A stretch of 64,000 nt of DNA. Source: Tannerella serpentiformis. GTDB taxonomy: Bacteria; Bacteroidota; Bacteroidia; Bacteroidales; Tannerellaceae. Of the stretch, positions 27,911-37,328 are shown one piece after another. A model generated the notes under the pieces. The model ran no database searches, was not told the origin of the DNA, and saw only the letters and a program-made list of their open reading frames with translations. The translations under genes were made by a program, and so were the position numbers. The stretch covers positions 2,170,001 to 2,234,000 of the forward strand of contig NZ_CP028365.1 of assembly GCF_003033925.1 (NCBI RefSeq). Direction: 5' to 3'. How positions within the stretch are numbered: position 1 is the stretch's first letter; each line of letters begins with the position of its first letter.

Positions 27911-29140
27911 ATGGATGACATGAAAATGAAGGTGTTGCTCTACCTCAAAAAGAGCAGTCGCGACAGGTTGGGCAAGGCGCCGATCATGGGACGGATCACA
28001 CTGGGATGTTCCATCGCACAGTTTAGTTGCAAGCTGTCTTGCAACTCCGATCTATGGAACCCGCGCGAAAGCCGGGTGGACGGGAAGAGCCGCGAGGCGG
28101 TCGAAGTCAATGGACGATTGGACAACCTCCTTCTCGCCGTTCAGGTATCCTATCAGTCCTTGCTTGCCAAGGGATCCCCGTTTGACGCAACCGACATCAA
28201 GGAGCATTTCCAAGGTAGCATGCAAAGTCGAACTATGCTTTTAGAGCGATTTGATGGTTTGATCGAGGAAATGAAGGAGCACGTCGGTGTAGACATCAAA
28301 GAAAATTCTTTGGCCTCGTATCGTCAGACAAGAGTGCGATTGCTGCAGTTCATTCGGGCGAAGCACAAAGTCTCCGACTTGACCTTTTCGCAGCTCACGG
28401 AGGACTTTATCAAACAATTCGAGCAGTATGTGATAGGAGAAGTTGGTCTGAAACAAAGCACTTGCTATAACATGATCGTCCTTATCAAGAAGGTCTGCAA
28501 GCTGGCTTATCGCGAAGGAGCGGCAGACTCCTTGCTATTCGACAATGTACATGTGGACAAGGGAGACCGCCGATTACCCAAGGCGCTTGATAAGGATGCA
28601 TTAGACAAGTTGAAGACGCTGCGTTTTGACGGTTTGAACGAGGATATGGAAACCTCCCGCGATGTGTTTCTTTTCGCTTGTTACACCGGCGCGGCTTATT
28701 GCGATTTGATGGCGTTGAACCGCGAGCATCTTGTCCGCGACGATGAGGGCGCCCTTTGGTTGAAGTTCAACAGGCAGAAGACAGGCGTCCTCTGTCGCGT
28801 GAAGCTCTTGCCTGAAGCCCTTCGGTTGCTGGAACAGCTACACAACGATGCCAGGGAGACACTGCTCCCTTATATGAATTATTCCACCTATTTGTCTTGT
28901 CTGAAGGCGATCTCGCTAAGGGCCGGACTGTCTTTGCCCATCACCACGCACACGGCCCGACACACCTTTGCAACACTCGTCACCTTGGAACAGGGCGTGC
29001 CCATTGAGACTGTCAGCAAGATGCTTGGGCATAGCACGGTGCACATGACCGAGCGATATGCGAAAGTCACTCCCCAAAAGCTATTTGAAGAGTTTGACCG
29101 CTTGATCGCCTTCACCAAAGACTTGCACCTAACCATTTAA
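27911..29140 (+). CDS. Tyrosine recombinase/integrase, first of a tandem pair
   Basis: A 409-residue phage-type integrase of the Bacteroidetes kind. The arm-binding N-terminal domain covers about 1-90, the SAM-like core-binding domain about 100-205, and the catalytic domain follows. Visible catalytic residues are R in ACYTGAAYCDL context, HTARHTFAT (H-x-x-R), an H in MLGHSTVHMTERYAKV, and the nucleophile Y in that last stretch. It lies 11 bases before a second integrase, an arrangement common in Bacteroidales mobilizable transposons. Confidence 0.92.
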   Translation: MDDMKMKVLLYLKKSSRDRLGKAPIMGRITLGCSIAQFSCKLSCNSDLWNPRESRVDGKSREAVEVNGRLDNLLLAVQVSYQSLLAKGSPFDATDIKEHFQGSMQSRTMLLERFDGLIEEMKEHVGVDIKENSLASYRQTRVRLLQFIRAKHKVSDLTFSQLTEDFIKQFEQYVIGEVGLKQSTCYNMIVLIKKVCKLAYREGAADSLLFDNVHVDKGDRRLPKALDKDALDKLKTLRFDGLNEDMETSRDVFLFACYTGAAYCDLMALNREHLVRDDEGALWLKFNRQKTGVLCRVKLLPEALRLLEQLHNDARETLLPYMNYSTYLSCLKAISLRAGLSLPITTHTARHTFATLVTLEQGVPIETVSKMLGHSTVHMTERYAKVTPQKLFEEFDRLIAFTKDLHLTI

Positions 29141-29151
29141 CCGAAACCGAT

Positions 29152-30360
29152 ATGAGAAGTACATTCAAAATCCTGTTCTACATCAATCGACAGAAGACAA
29201 AAGCAGACGGCCAGACGGCCATCTTTTGCCGCGTCACCATCGATGGCAGAAGTGTGGTGATGACAACCGGCGAAGAATGTCTGCCAGCCGAATGGAACAG
29301 CAGACAGGGTATAACCGGCGAAAAGAAAATCAACCAACGCCTCGCAGTGTTCAGGGAGCTTGTGGAAAAGACTCACGCGGAAATGCTCACGAAGGACGGC
29401 GTGGTCAGTGCAGAACTGCTCAAGAATCGCTTGCAGGGTGTCGCCGCGGCACCGACTACCCTTTTGACCATGAGTAGGGCGGAGCTGCAATCTGTAAAAG
29501 CATGCGTGGGTAGGTCGAGGTCAGAAGGCACCTATCGAAATCACACCTATTCAGACAAGATGCTTCGCGAGTGGATAGAAAGCAAAGGGCAAAAGGACAT
29601 GCCCATCGACGCTGTTACAGATGGGATGTTTGAGGAGTTTCGCTTCTACCTCAAAAAGAAGCGATTTACAGCAAAGACAGTCAATCGAGATCTCTGTTGG
29701 CTCAGTCGATTGATGTATCGTGCGGTCAGCAAAAGGATCATTCGCTACAATCCTTTTGAGGGCGCTACCTATGAAAAGGTAGAACGGAAGATTCGCTTCT
29801 TGCAAAAGAGCGATGTGGCCAAGCTCATGGCACTAAAGGTGAACGATAGGGAAGCAGAGCAAGCCCGGCAAATGTTTCTCTTCTCCTGCTTCACCGGACT
29901 GGCCATTGCGGACATGGAGCGCCTGAAATTCTCTCATATCCAAACATCAGCCGACGGTAGGAGGTATATCCGCAAGGAACGGCAGAAGACGAAAGTGGAG
30001 TCTGTCGTACCGTTACATCCGATCGCGGAGGAGATCTTTAGCAGATGCCGAGAGGACCAGACAGTGAAAGAAGAAGGCGACGACCTTGTCTTTCCATACG
30101 ATTGCAGCCGTAGCGCGATGAACAACAAACTGAGCACTGTGGGTCTGGCATGTGGAATCAGACAACGCCTGTCTTTCCACATGGCTCGTCACACGTTCGG
30201 AACCCTGTCACTCAGTGCTGGTATCCCGATAGAGAGCATCGCCAAGATGATGGGGCACGCGTCCATATCCAGCACGCAGATCTATGCGCAGGTGACGGAC
30301 AAAAAGATCTCGGAGGACATGGACAAGCTGATCCGAAAGCAACAAGCTGCGTCTGCGTGA
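29152..30360 (+). CDS. Tyrosine recombinase/integrase, second of a tandem pair
   Basis: A 402-residue integrase with the same three-domain layout as its neighbour. Catalytic features are SCFTGLAIADME (Arg region), HMARHTFGT (H-x-x-R) and MMGHASISSTQIYAQV (H and Tyr). The two proteins are clearly diverged, so this is not a recent duplication. The IS5-type element begins 40 bases after its stop. Confidence 0.92.
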   Translation: MRSTFKILFYINRQKTKADGQTAIFCRVTIDGRSVVMTTGEECLPAEWNSRQGITGEKKINQRLAVFRELVEKTHAEMLTKDGVVSAELLKNRLQGVAAAPTTLLTMSRAELQSVKACVGRSRSEGTYRNHTYSDKMLREWIESKGQKDMPIDAVTDGMFEEFRFYLKKKRFTAKTVNRDLCWLSRLMYRAVSKRIIRYNPFEGATYEKVERKIRFLQKSDVAKLMALKVNDREAEQARQMFLFSCFTGLAIADMERLKFSHIQTSADGRRYIRKERQKTKVESVVPLHPIAEEIFSRCREDQTVKEEGDDLVFPYDCSRSAMNNKLSTVGLACGIRQRLSFHMARHTFGTLSLSAGIPIESIAKMMGHASISSTQIYAQVTDKKISEDMDKLIRKQQAASA

Positions 30361-30546
30361 TCCCTGTACGGCTGTCCAGACAGGTCTTTTTCTCCTTTCG
30401 AGACCTCTGTAAAACGAGCACGTTTTCACGTGATTTCTATGTGATGGCTCATTGATGGCTCATTTTCGTAGAAATGCTTTCAATAAAGGGCTATAATGGG
30501 TGGTTTCTCTTGGCTTTCAAGCCCCTTTTAGGGGATATTTCCCCCC

Positions 30547-31709
30547 TTATTTGAGAGAATTGGACACAATGATCCCTGGAGCCCGATGGAGGTTATAAGC
30601 CATTGCTTCCATCATATGCTGGGCATGCGTCTTTGCAAGCCCCACATATCGGGCGACTCTCGATCGAAACCATCGGTGGATGGAGCCAAAGGTTCTTTCC
30701 ACTTTGAGACCTCTGCAAAACTCTACTCGCTCAAAAGATCCATTATTGATTACCAGCAAGTTGTATTTCTTAGAACCTTTGTGTGGGGAGTTTTGCAGAG
30801 GTCTCACTTTGTATCTGATCCGGCTGATGGCCACGTTCACCCGCTGTTCCCTCTCGGTAATCTTGTGTGCCCTTGTTCCTCTATGCATAATGCGGCTTTT
30901 CAGCTTCATCCGGCTGAGGGTCTTCCTATTCTCGGCTGAATCGTATCCCTTGTCTGCAAAGACAGGAGCCCCCTTGGGTAGCTTTGCTTTCTTCAAAGGG
31001 GCTTCGAAATGTTTGATGTCGCTCTCATTAGCAGAGGTGGTTTCCTCGGCGAGGATGAGTCCGTTCACATCCGTAACCGTATGGCGCTTATAGCCGAAGT
31101 GTAACTTCCCCGCCTTCTTTACCCACCTAGCCTCCGCATCTACATTAGGCTTAGTAATTTCTTTGAGCATAGCTTTCTCTGATGCTTCCTTACCATCTTC
31201 CTCTTCTCTGTCCGTAACAACCTCATACGCTTTGCGTCCACGAGGACGACGAGGGGTGTCCGTTATGCTTGCATCAATGATGGCTCCGCGCCTAACGACG
31301 ACACCCCTGCTTTCGAGCTGCCTGTTGATTTCGTCCAGTACTCGATCATAGAGATCTGCCTCTACTAGGATATTTCGGAACCGGCAGACCGTGGTACTTG
31401 TCCGGGGCAGAGTCTTCCATACCAAGACCTACAAAGCGGCTGAAGGACAAGCGGTCATTTACCTGTTCCTCCACCTCACCATCGCTCGAGACCATACCAA
31501 GTACGAAGAAGCTCTGTCTTGAACAGCACAAGGCTGTCGTAACTGGGGCGACCTGTGGACTTGTTGCCTTTGGTATAAGCAACCTCGATGATACCACGGA
31601 CTGGAGTCCAGTCAATGATCTTGTCTATCTGTGAGAGGAAGGTGCGCTTGATTTTGCGCTGGCCGAGGAATATATCGGCAAAACTGGGGGAAGAAGGCTC
31701 TTGTTTCAT
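30547..31709 (-). pseudogene. IS5-family transposase, frameshifted and interrupted by an in-frame MITE
   Basis: The N-terminal part starts at ATG 31709 (MKQEPSSPSFADIFLGQRK), with a DUF772-type domain (NKSTGRPSYDSLVLFK). Reading shifts frame near 31490 (after LLRTWYGL) and again near 31405 (at EDSAPD/STTVCRF), so no full protein is made. The DDE domain is otherwise well kept: IIDASITDTP, VFADKGYDS, and RVNVAISRIRYK. Between IRYK and VERTFGS, 35 extra residues are encoded by a nested MITE plus its target duplication, without a stop. Confidence 0.88.
30706..30805. mobile_element. 100-bp MITE nested in the IS transposase
   Basis: Perfect 18-bp terminal inverted repeats, GAGACCTCTGCAAAACTC (30706-30723) and its complement (30788-30805), match the terminal repeats of the host IS. 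ACTTT is duplicated on both sides (30701-30705 and 30806-30810). Element plus duplication is 105 bases, exactly 35 codons, so the transposase frame is kept through it. No coding capacity of its own. It was probably moved by the same transposase family. Confidence 0.92.
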
Positions 31710-31969
31710 GCTATAAGCTACGAAAAATAATGGAGATACGAAATGAAGCCGGCAAATGGTTTTGCAGAGGTCTCCTTTCACCGATTAGATCTTACTACAT
31801 GACTACAACGGGGATAATGCGGTGAAAGAAGAGAGGTTGGGGTGTAGTCGATGTAGTTCCTGCGAATCGATAATGAGCGCAGAAAAGAGGAATGCACAAT
31901 CTCCCCGACGATGTTGATGGAGGGGATTTTCTATCGAAGAAGGAGAAAGCTGATAATAGATTGTCGAAC

Positions 31970-34900
31970 TCACGTAGCCTTATCTTGGCTACGCTTGAAG
32001 TTCTCGGCTTGCTCTAGGATTTCTTTGAAGACAGCATCATTCGTAACTGGTGGGTATCCATACTCTGCAAGCACGACGATAAGATCCATTTTCAGCTCTG
32101 CCTTAATGTCACCACGTGTAGCCCAGTCTGTGTAGCGAGACTTATCATCGACCAAACTCTTGATGCGAGCAGCTAAGGCTAGTAGCTTATCCTCAGGATA
32201 GTCAAAGCCAAATTGCTGAGCGATCGTCTTGAGGATATCATAGAAGGCCTTTTCTTCATAGGTGATGCCCATTGTGGCGAAGCTATTCTTCTCGGCGCGT
32301 AGGCTCTTCAATAGCTCTGTCATCTGATGCGCTACCTCTGTCACCACATCATCCGCAAAGGCTACACTATCTCTGCGGTCGTTGTAACGGTCTATGAGTT
32401 CATTGAGTCGCTTAGTGAAGTCAATGGCCTTGATTTTATTCACGCGTTGGAAGGCACGGATGACTTGTCTCAAGAGTCGCTCCATAAGCTTGACTTTGGT
32501 GTTGGGTAGTTCCAAGCGAGAGAGACGCTCCATATAAGCCTCGCTCATCAAGTCCAACTCTTCACCCTCCTGACCTATCTGCAAGACCTCCTCAATACCA
32601 TCAGAGCGCAGAGCCTCACTAATCATCTCCTCCACACGTCTATTCATCTGCTCAGCATCGGGGGCGTCGCCACGAGTAAGCTTTCGGAGGATAGTCGCTA
32701 CAGCTGAGAAGAAGTGAATATCCTCACGCTCCTCAGGACTGATTGCTTCGCTTGTACTGCAAAGGCTAAAGGCAGAGCGGAGCTTACGTGTATGTCCCAT
32801 GAAGAGCGTCTCACGTTGCTTGTCGCCTTGCGCATACTCAGCACCTAGTCTCAGGCACTGCAATTGCTCCAAGGGCGAGCCTTCGATGAAGGGCTTGCGA
32901 TTGAACTTCACGAAGAGTCGACGCAAGATATCCAGCTCATCTTTGACCATACGGATAGACTGCTGTATCGACTCCAGTCCCTGCTCCTCTTCTCCACCTG
33001 TGGCGTATTGCTTTAGCGCATCATTGAGGGCAGATTTAATGCCGATGTAATCCACCACCAAGCCCTTCTCTTTACCTGGGAACACTCTATTCACACGTGA
33101 GATGGTCTGAATGAGCGTATGCCGTTGGAGGGGCTTGTCGATATACATTGTGTCTAAGCAGGGAGCATCAAAGCCTGTAATCCACATATCTACGACGATG
33201 GCCAGCTTAAAGGTTGAGGAAGGGTCTTTGAAGAGCGTCCCCCACGCTTGCCTATCCTCGTCCGTACTGAGGAGCTGATAGAGCTCGGGGGCATCGTCCT
33301 TGTGGCGTGTCATGATGAGACGAAGTGCCCCTTCTTCCTTCCATTTGGGGCGTAGGGCGATGAGTCGCTGATAGAGCGTATGGGCGATACGTCTATTCAT
33401 GCAGACGATCATTGCCTTGCCTCGTACGCTACTCCCCTCCTCGACTCTCGTCTCGTAGTGCCTGAGCAGGTCTTCGGCGACCATCTGCAAGCGTTTAGGA
33501 TGCCCCAGTATACGCTCCATCTGTGTCACTGCGCGTTTGCTCGCCTCAATCTCTTCGGGGTTAGCCCCTTCTTCCTCACATTGCTTATAGTAGGCTTCGA
33601 TCTCTCGTATCTTCTCAGGCTCAGGTAGCACTCGGGCGGCTCGCCCCTCGTAGACGATGCGCCTAGTGATGCCATCCGCCACAGACTCTGTCATCGTGTA
33701 GGTGTCTACGATGTTGCCAAAGACCTCCAGGGTGGCATCGATGGGCGTCCCTGTAAATCCCACATAAGTGGCATTCGGCAACGAGCGGTGCAAATGATGG
33801 GCAAAGCCAAAACTTCGGTGCACGCCTTCATCCGTCAAGGATACTTTCTCCGATAGGTTCGTCTGCGAGCGATGTGCCTCGTCCGAGATGCAGATGATGT
33901 TACTGCGTTTGCTCAACAGCTCCGTATCCTCATTAAACTTATGAATGGTGGTGAGGAAAACTCCTCCCGACCGCCGTCCTCCGAGTAGCGTCCTAAGCTC
34001 TCTGCGGCTTTGGATGGAGACGACGCTATCATCACCGATGAAACTCTTGGCTCCTGCGAACAGCCCCGCTAGTTGTTGGTCGAGGTCGGTACGGTCGGTG
34101 ATGAGGATAATCGTTGGGCTAGCGAGCTGCCGTGAGCGCATCAGTTGTCTTGTGAGGAAAAGCATCGTCAAACTCTTGCCACAGCCCGTAGTGCCGAAGT
34201 ACGTACCCCCTTTGCCATCGCTCCCAGTGACGAAGCGTGCATGATGGAGGATATTCTGGTAGAGCTTCTCGGTAGCGAAGTACTGCGGATAGCGACAGAT
34301 GATCTTCACCTCCTTCTTACCGCCCTCGGGGAAGAATATGAAGTCACGCACCACGGGGAGCAACCGCTCCTTACTGAGTAAGCCTCCGACCATCGTCTCT
34401 AAACTCGCAATGCCTTCAGCCGCTTTGTCTCCTGACTGTAGCTTAGGCCAAGCGTAGAAATATTCGTAGGGAGAGAACTGCGTGCCATACTTACTGTTCA
34501 CCCCATCACTCAGCACCACAAAGGCAGCGAAGCGCATTAGCTCAGGAATGTCTCGCTGATAGCGCACTGTCACTTGGCGGTAAGCTTCACCCAGAGTAGT
34601 CTCTTTACGCACGGCACTCTTCAGCTCGATGACCACCAGCGGTAAGCCATTGACATAAATCACTGCATCGGGGCGGCGTAGCTCTGTGCCTTGCACTTCT
34701 AGCTGCGTCGTGAGGAGAAAGCTGTTGCGCTCCGTCTCGTCCCAATCAATGGGCAAGATATATAAGTCGGGCAGACTGCTATCCTCTCTTGGGAGAAAGA
34801 AGCCCTCCGTGAGCAAGTGATGTGTCGCCCGATTGCGCTCGTAGTCGCTTCCCTCAGTACTTGCGGTAAGCCTTGCCACGGCACACCCTACTTCGCTCTC

Positions 34901-35080
34901 GGTAATGCCCTCATCGGCATAACGACAGCGGAGGAACTGCTTCAGCTCCTCCTGCAAGACGACTTCGCGCTTATTCTTGCGCACAAGGTCGCTCCCCAAC
35001 TGATGCGTATAGCCTTGTTGGGTGAAGAGCTCTGCAATGGCTGTCTCTAAGCTGGCTTCGATAAAAGGATTATAACTCAT
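31970..35080 (-). CDS. hsdR: Type I restriction enzyme R subunit (HsdR)
   Basis: The motor and nuclease subunit of a type I restriction-modification complex (1036 residues). The N-terminal PD-(D/E)xK-type nuclease has PDAVIYVNG..VVIELK near residues 137-153. The SF2 helicase follows, with Walker A TTGCGKS near 300 and a DEAH box (ISDEAHRS) near 398. GFTGTPID and QTISRVNR come later. Its start overlaps the end of the DUF3800 gene by 11 bases. It is the last gene of hsdM-hsdS-DUF3800-hsdR, island cargo. Confidence 0.95.
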   Translation of the reverse strand: MSYNPFIEASLETAIAELFTQQGYTHQLGSDLVRKNKREVVLQEELKQFLRCRYADEGITESEVGCAVARLTASTEGSDYERNRATHHLLTEGFFLPREDSSLPDLYILPIDWDETERNSFLLTTQLEVQGTELRRPDAVIYVNGLPLVVIELKSAVRKETTLGEAYRQVTVRYQRDIPELMRFAAFVVLSDGVNSKYGTQFSPYEYFYAWPKLQSGDKAAEGIASLETMVGGLLSKERLLPVVRDFIFFPEGGKKEVKIICRYPQYFATEKLYQNILHHARFVTGSDGKGGTYFGTTGCGKSLTMLFLTRQLMRSRQLASPTIILITDRTDLDQQLAGLFAGAKSFIGDDSVVSIQSRRELRTLLGGRRSGGVFLTTIHKFNEDTELLSKRSNIICISDEAHRSQTNLSEKVSLTDEGVHRSFGFAHHLHRSLPNATYVGFTGTPIDATLEVFGNIVDTYTMTESVADGITRRIVYEGRAARVLPEPEKIREIEAYYKQCEEEGANPEEIEASKRAVTQMERILGHPKRLQMVAEDLLRHYETRVEEGSSVRGKAMIVCMNRRIAHTLYQRLIALRPKWKEEGALRLIMTRHKDDAPELYQLLSTDEDRQAWGTLFKDPSSTFKLAIVVDMWITGFDAPCLDTMYIDKPLQRHTLIQTISRVNRVFPGKEKGLVVDYIGIKSALNDALKQYATGGEEEQGLESIQQSIRMVKDELDILRRLFVKFNRKPFIEGSPLEQLQCLRLGAEYAQGDKQRETLFMGHTRKLRSAFSLCSTSEAISPEEREDIHFFSAVATILRKLTRGDAPDAEQMNRRVEEMISEALRSDGIEEVLQIGQEGEELDLMSEAYMERLSRLELPNTKVKLMERLLRQVIRAFQRVNKIKAIDFTKRLNELIDRYNDRRDSVAFADDVVTEVAHQMTELLKSLRAEKNSFATMGITYEEKAFYDILKTIAQQFGFDYPEDKLLALAARIKSLVDDKSRYTDWATRGDIKAELKMDLIVVLAEYGYPPVTNDAVFKEILEQAENFKRSQDKAT

Positions 35081-36233
35081 TTCCTATTGCTTTGTTTACA
35101 TCTTCGACAAACCGAAACTCATCAAATAAGTCAAAATCTCCATCTGTCCCTAACTTTACCACATCATGGCACGTTCGCAATCTGGAAAGTAAAGGTGTGA
35201 CAATACTCTTGCCCAAAGATATAAAATCACGCAACTCTTGATGAGTTGAAGGCAATTTGTAACCCTCTTTACTGCTAGAGATAATAACTCTTTCATCTCT
35301 TAGTCTAGCTATTATCTTTGTTCGGAAGACTTGGGTAGATATTTTTTCAAACCCCCTAAATTGCAACTGTTTTTTCAACTCTTCAGTGGGTATATAATGT
35401 CTTGGAGAAAGATTCATAAATCGAAAGAGAAGATAATCGAGCACGACTATTTGTCTTTGCACAAACTCATCAGTCGTTCCACTGTTCTTTTCTCTGAATG
35501 TTATTGCTTGCCTATAGCTTATCTCTGCTATGGTGCGATCGTAACCGCTTGTTAAGGTTCTCTCTGGCGGTGTATATGAGCTGAAATCTCTAGGATAGTT
35601 CCTAAGTAATAAAGTCTTTGCTTTAAGTATTGACTTGTAGTTGTAGCCTTCTGCCTGAGTAATCTTACTCGGTTCGTAATTAAAAGACAAAGAACCCGAT
35701 ATAAAATCTGCAAGTTGGATAAGAACTTGTTCCTTGCTATCTTCTATATTACGATAACCTTTTCCGAAGAGATCGGTAGCTCGAGCCTTTTTGGTCATAT
35801 ATTGACTAAAAGACTGCTGATAATCATTACCTCCTACTCCATCTGCAACTATGGTTAATCGTTGAAAAACAATACTAAGCTCCTCATACACGAGGTTGTT
35901 CAAGAACTTATAGAACGACTTTTTGTAATGCAAGCCTGAGTTTTCGCCAATCTTTTTCTTGTCACAAACAAAGGCATAGAACTTGTAAGGTAGGTCTTTA
36001 AGGTCATCAAGTATTCTTTTTCGACGTTGATTATTTTTACCCACCTTACTTGATTTCATCTCTCCTGTTTGGAAGTACTTAGCCCTTACCTCCTCCACCC
36101 TAGCCTCCAAAATCGGGAGCTCAGACTCTTTAACTATAACAGCACAGATGATGAAGTATTGGCTACATCCTGGTTTATCAAAGTCAAAGCCAAAAGCTCC
36201 AGACTCATCAATAAATGCATACATTCTTTCCAT
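35070..36233 (-). CDS. DUF3800-domain protein embedded in the type I R-M operon
   Basis: 387 residues. The N-terminal DUF3800 domain (RNase H-like fold) begins YAFIDESGAFGFD, has a basic KSSKVGKNNQRR segment near 59-70 and an Asp in QLADFISG near 172-179; these acidic residues fit a metal-dependent nuclease. The C-terminal half (about 245-387) is unrelated and looks alpha-helical with winged-helix-like spacing. It lies 9 bases after hsdS and overlaps hsdR, so it is part of the operon. Base composition is AT-richer than the hsd genes. Function unknown; an accessory defence role is inferred. Confidence 0.8.
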   Translation of the reverse strand: MERMYAFIDESGAFGFDFDKPGCSQYFIICAVIVKESELPILEARVEEVRAKYFQTGEMKSSKVGKNNQRRKRILDDLKDLPYKFYAFVCDKKKIGENSGLHYKKSFYKFLNNLVYEELSIVFQRLTIVADGVGGNDYQQSFSQYMTKKARATDLFGKGYRNIEDSKEQVLIQLADFISGSLSFNYEPSKITQAEGYNYKSILKAKTLLLRNYPRDFSSYTPPERTLTSGYDRTIAEISYRQAITFREKNSGTTDEFVQRQIVVLDYLLFRFMNLSPRHYIPTEELKKQLQFRGFEKISTQVFRTKIIARLRDERVIISSSKEGYKLPSTHQELRDFISLGKSIVTPLLSRLRTCHDVVKLGTDGDFDLFDEFRFVEDVNKAIGNEL

Positions 36234-36242
36234 TGCCCTTCT

Positions 36243-37328
36243 TTACTTGATTTGTGTCAGCAGCACCGCCTTGAGTTTTTCTAAGCAGGCGAGCTGACGT
36301 TGGTTATTATCCATTGATTTATTGAGCGTCTTGACAAGCTCTTCATACTTCAAACAAAGAGCAAGAGGAGGTATAACTACACCAAAACCCTCTAAGCTAC
36401 TTATCGTTATCTGAGCTTGTGCAGAGCCTGAGCGAAGAGATAGAGTATCAAGCTCTCTCAAATGATGATAGAGGTAGTACCGCATCCCTGCATTCCGTCC
36501 TAATAATACAGCGATTGAGAGATTTGTCAAAAAGAACGACTCAGGAGATAGAACTACTTTACCAGAGCCAGAGTCTCCTCGAGCAATAACAATGATATGC
36601 TGGTACTTGAACATTTCTTGATGCGTATAGCCAACAATACCATAGCCACTAAATACAGGAACTATTCCTTGTTTATCTACCTGTGGCATTTTACCATAGC
36701 AGAAAGCTGCCACCTCTCCCAGCGTGCCCATGCGCCAGCCTTCGGGTAAGTGGATTCTATCGATGCCCTCGACGAAGGTCTTGCGATAGAGCGCGGTGGC
36801 GGTGCGCTCCAAGAGGGCTATGTGTGACTGACACTGACGCATACGCTCCTCGATGGTGGCGAATTGCGAGACGATGCGCTCCTGCTCCGCTAGCGGGGGT
36901 ACGGGAATAAGCGTAGCACAGAGCGTCTCCCAGTCAAAAACCTCTCGGGCACTGCCGTGCGAGTGGAAGCGTGCATAGCGGTCAAACTCGGGGCGCAAGA
37001 ACCATAGCATGAGATACTTTGCCAACAGCCCTGCTCCTTCAATGACCTCAAAGACCGTATAAGCCTGCGACACGATGCACTCTTCTTCTTGGAAGTGAGC
37101 AAGCGCAATCTTATCTCCTCTACGAGAAGTATCAGAGATATAGACAAACTGTCCTTTTCGTACAACCTTATAGTTGGTCATATCCGTGCCGATGGTGTTG
37201 GCTACGGAGGGGATAAAGCTCTTGTTTACGCTTACACCGAGGAGGCGAGAGACCGCGCCCGAACGGTTGCGCTCATCTACCGCACGGATGAAGTTACCGA
37301 GGGGATGGTGAGGATAGTGCTTATGCAT
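36243..37328 (-). CDS. hsdS: Type I restriction enzyme specificity subunit (HsdS)
   Basis: 361 residues with two target-recognition domains separated by conserved helical spacers: VPPLAEQERIVSQFATIEERMRQ near 157-178 and a second, PPLALCLKYEELVKTLNKSMDNN near the end. The two TRDs read a bipartite DNA site; the target cannot be told from sequence. The start at 37328 overlaps the hsdM stop by 8 bases (ATGCATAA). Confidence 0.92.
   Translation of the reverse strand: MHKHYPHHPLGNFIRAVDERNRSGAVSRLLGVSVNKSFIPSVANTIGTDMTNYKVVRKGQFVYISDTSRRGDKIALAHFQEEECIVSQAYTVFEVIEGAGLLAKYLMLWFLRPEFDRYARFHSHGSAREVFDWETLCATLIPVPPLAEQERIVSQFATIEERMRQCQSHIALLERTATALYRKTFVEGIDRIHLPEGWRMGTLGEVAAFCYGKMPQVDKQGIVPVFSGYGIVGYTHQEMFKYQHIIVIARGDSGSGKVVLSPESFFLTNLSIAVLLGRNAGMRYYLYHHLRELDTLSLRSGSAQAQITISSLEGFGVVIPPLALCLKYEELVKTLNKSMDNNQRQLACLEKLKAVLLTQIK

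Larger units (their letters stand above)
30395..31779. mobile_element. IS5-type insertion sequence with 5-bp target duplication
   Basis: The ends at 30400 (GAGACCTCTGTAAAAC) and 31774 (reverse complement GAGACCTCTGCAAAAC) form imperfect terminal inverted repeats differing at one of 16 positions. CTTTC occurs directly outside both ends (30395-30399 and 31775-31779), a 5-bp target-site duplication. The element contains one decayed transposase gene and a 100-bp nested MITE. It sits between the second integrase and hsdR. Confidence 0.9.

Noticed and set aside
31346-31709. Programmed frameshifting in the IS transposase
   Set aside because: Two separate shifts are needed and IS5-type relatives are single-frame as I recall; no slippery A-run with a structure is evident. 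Decay is simpler.
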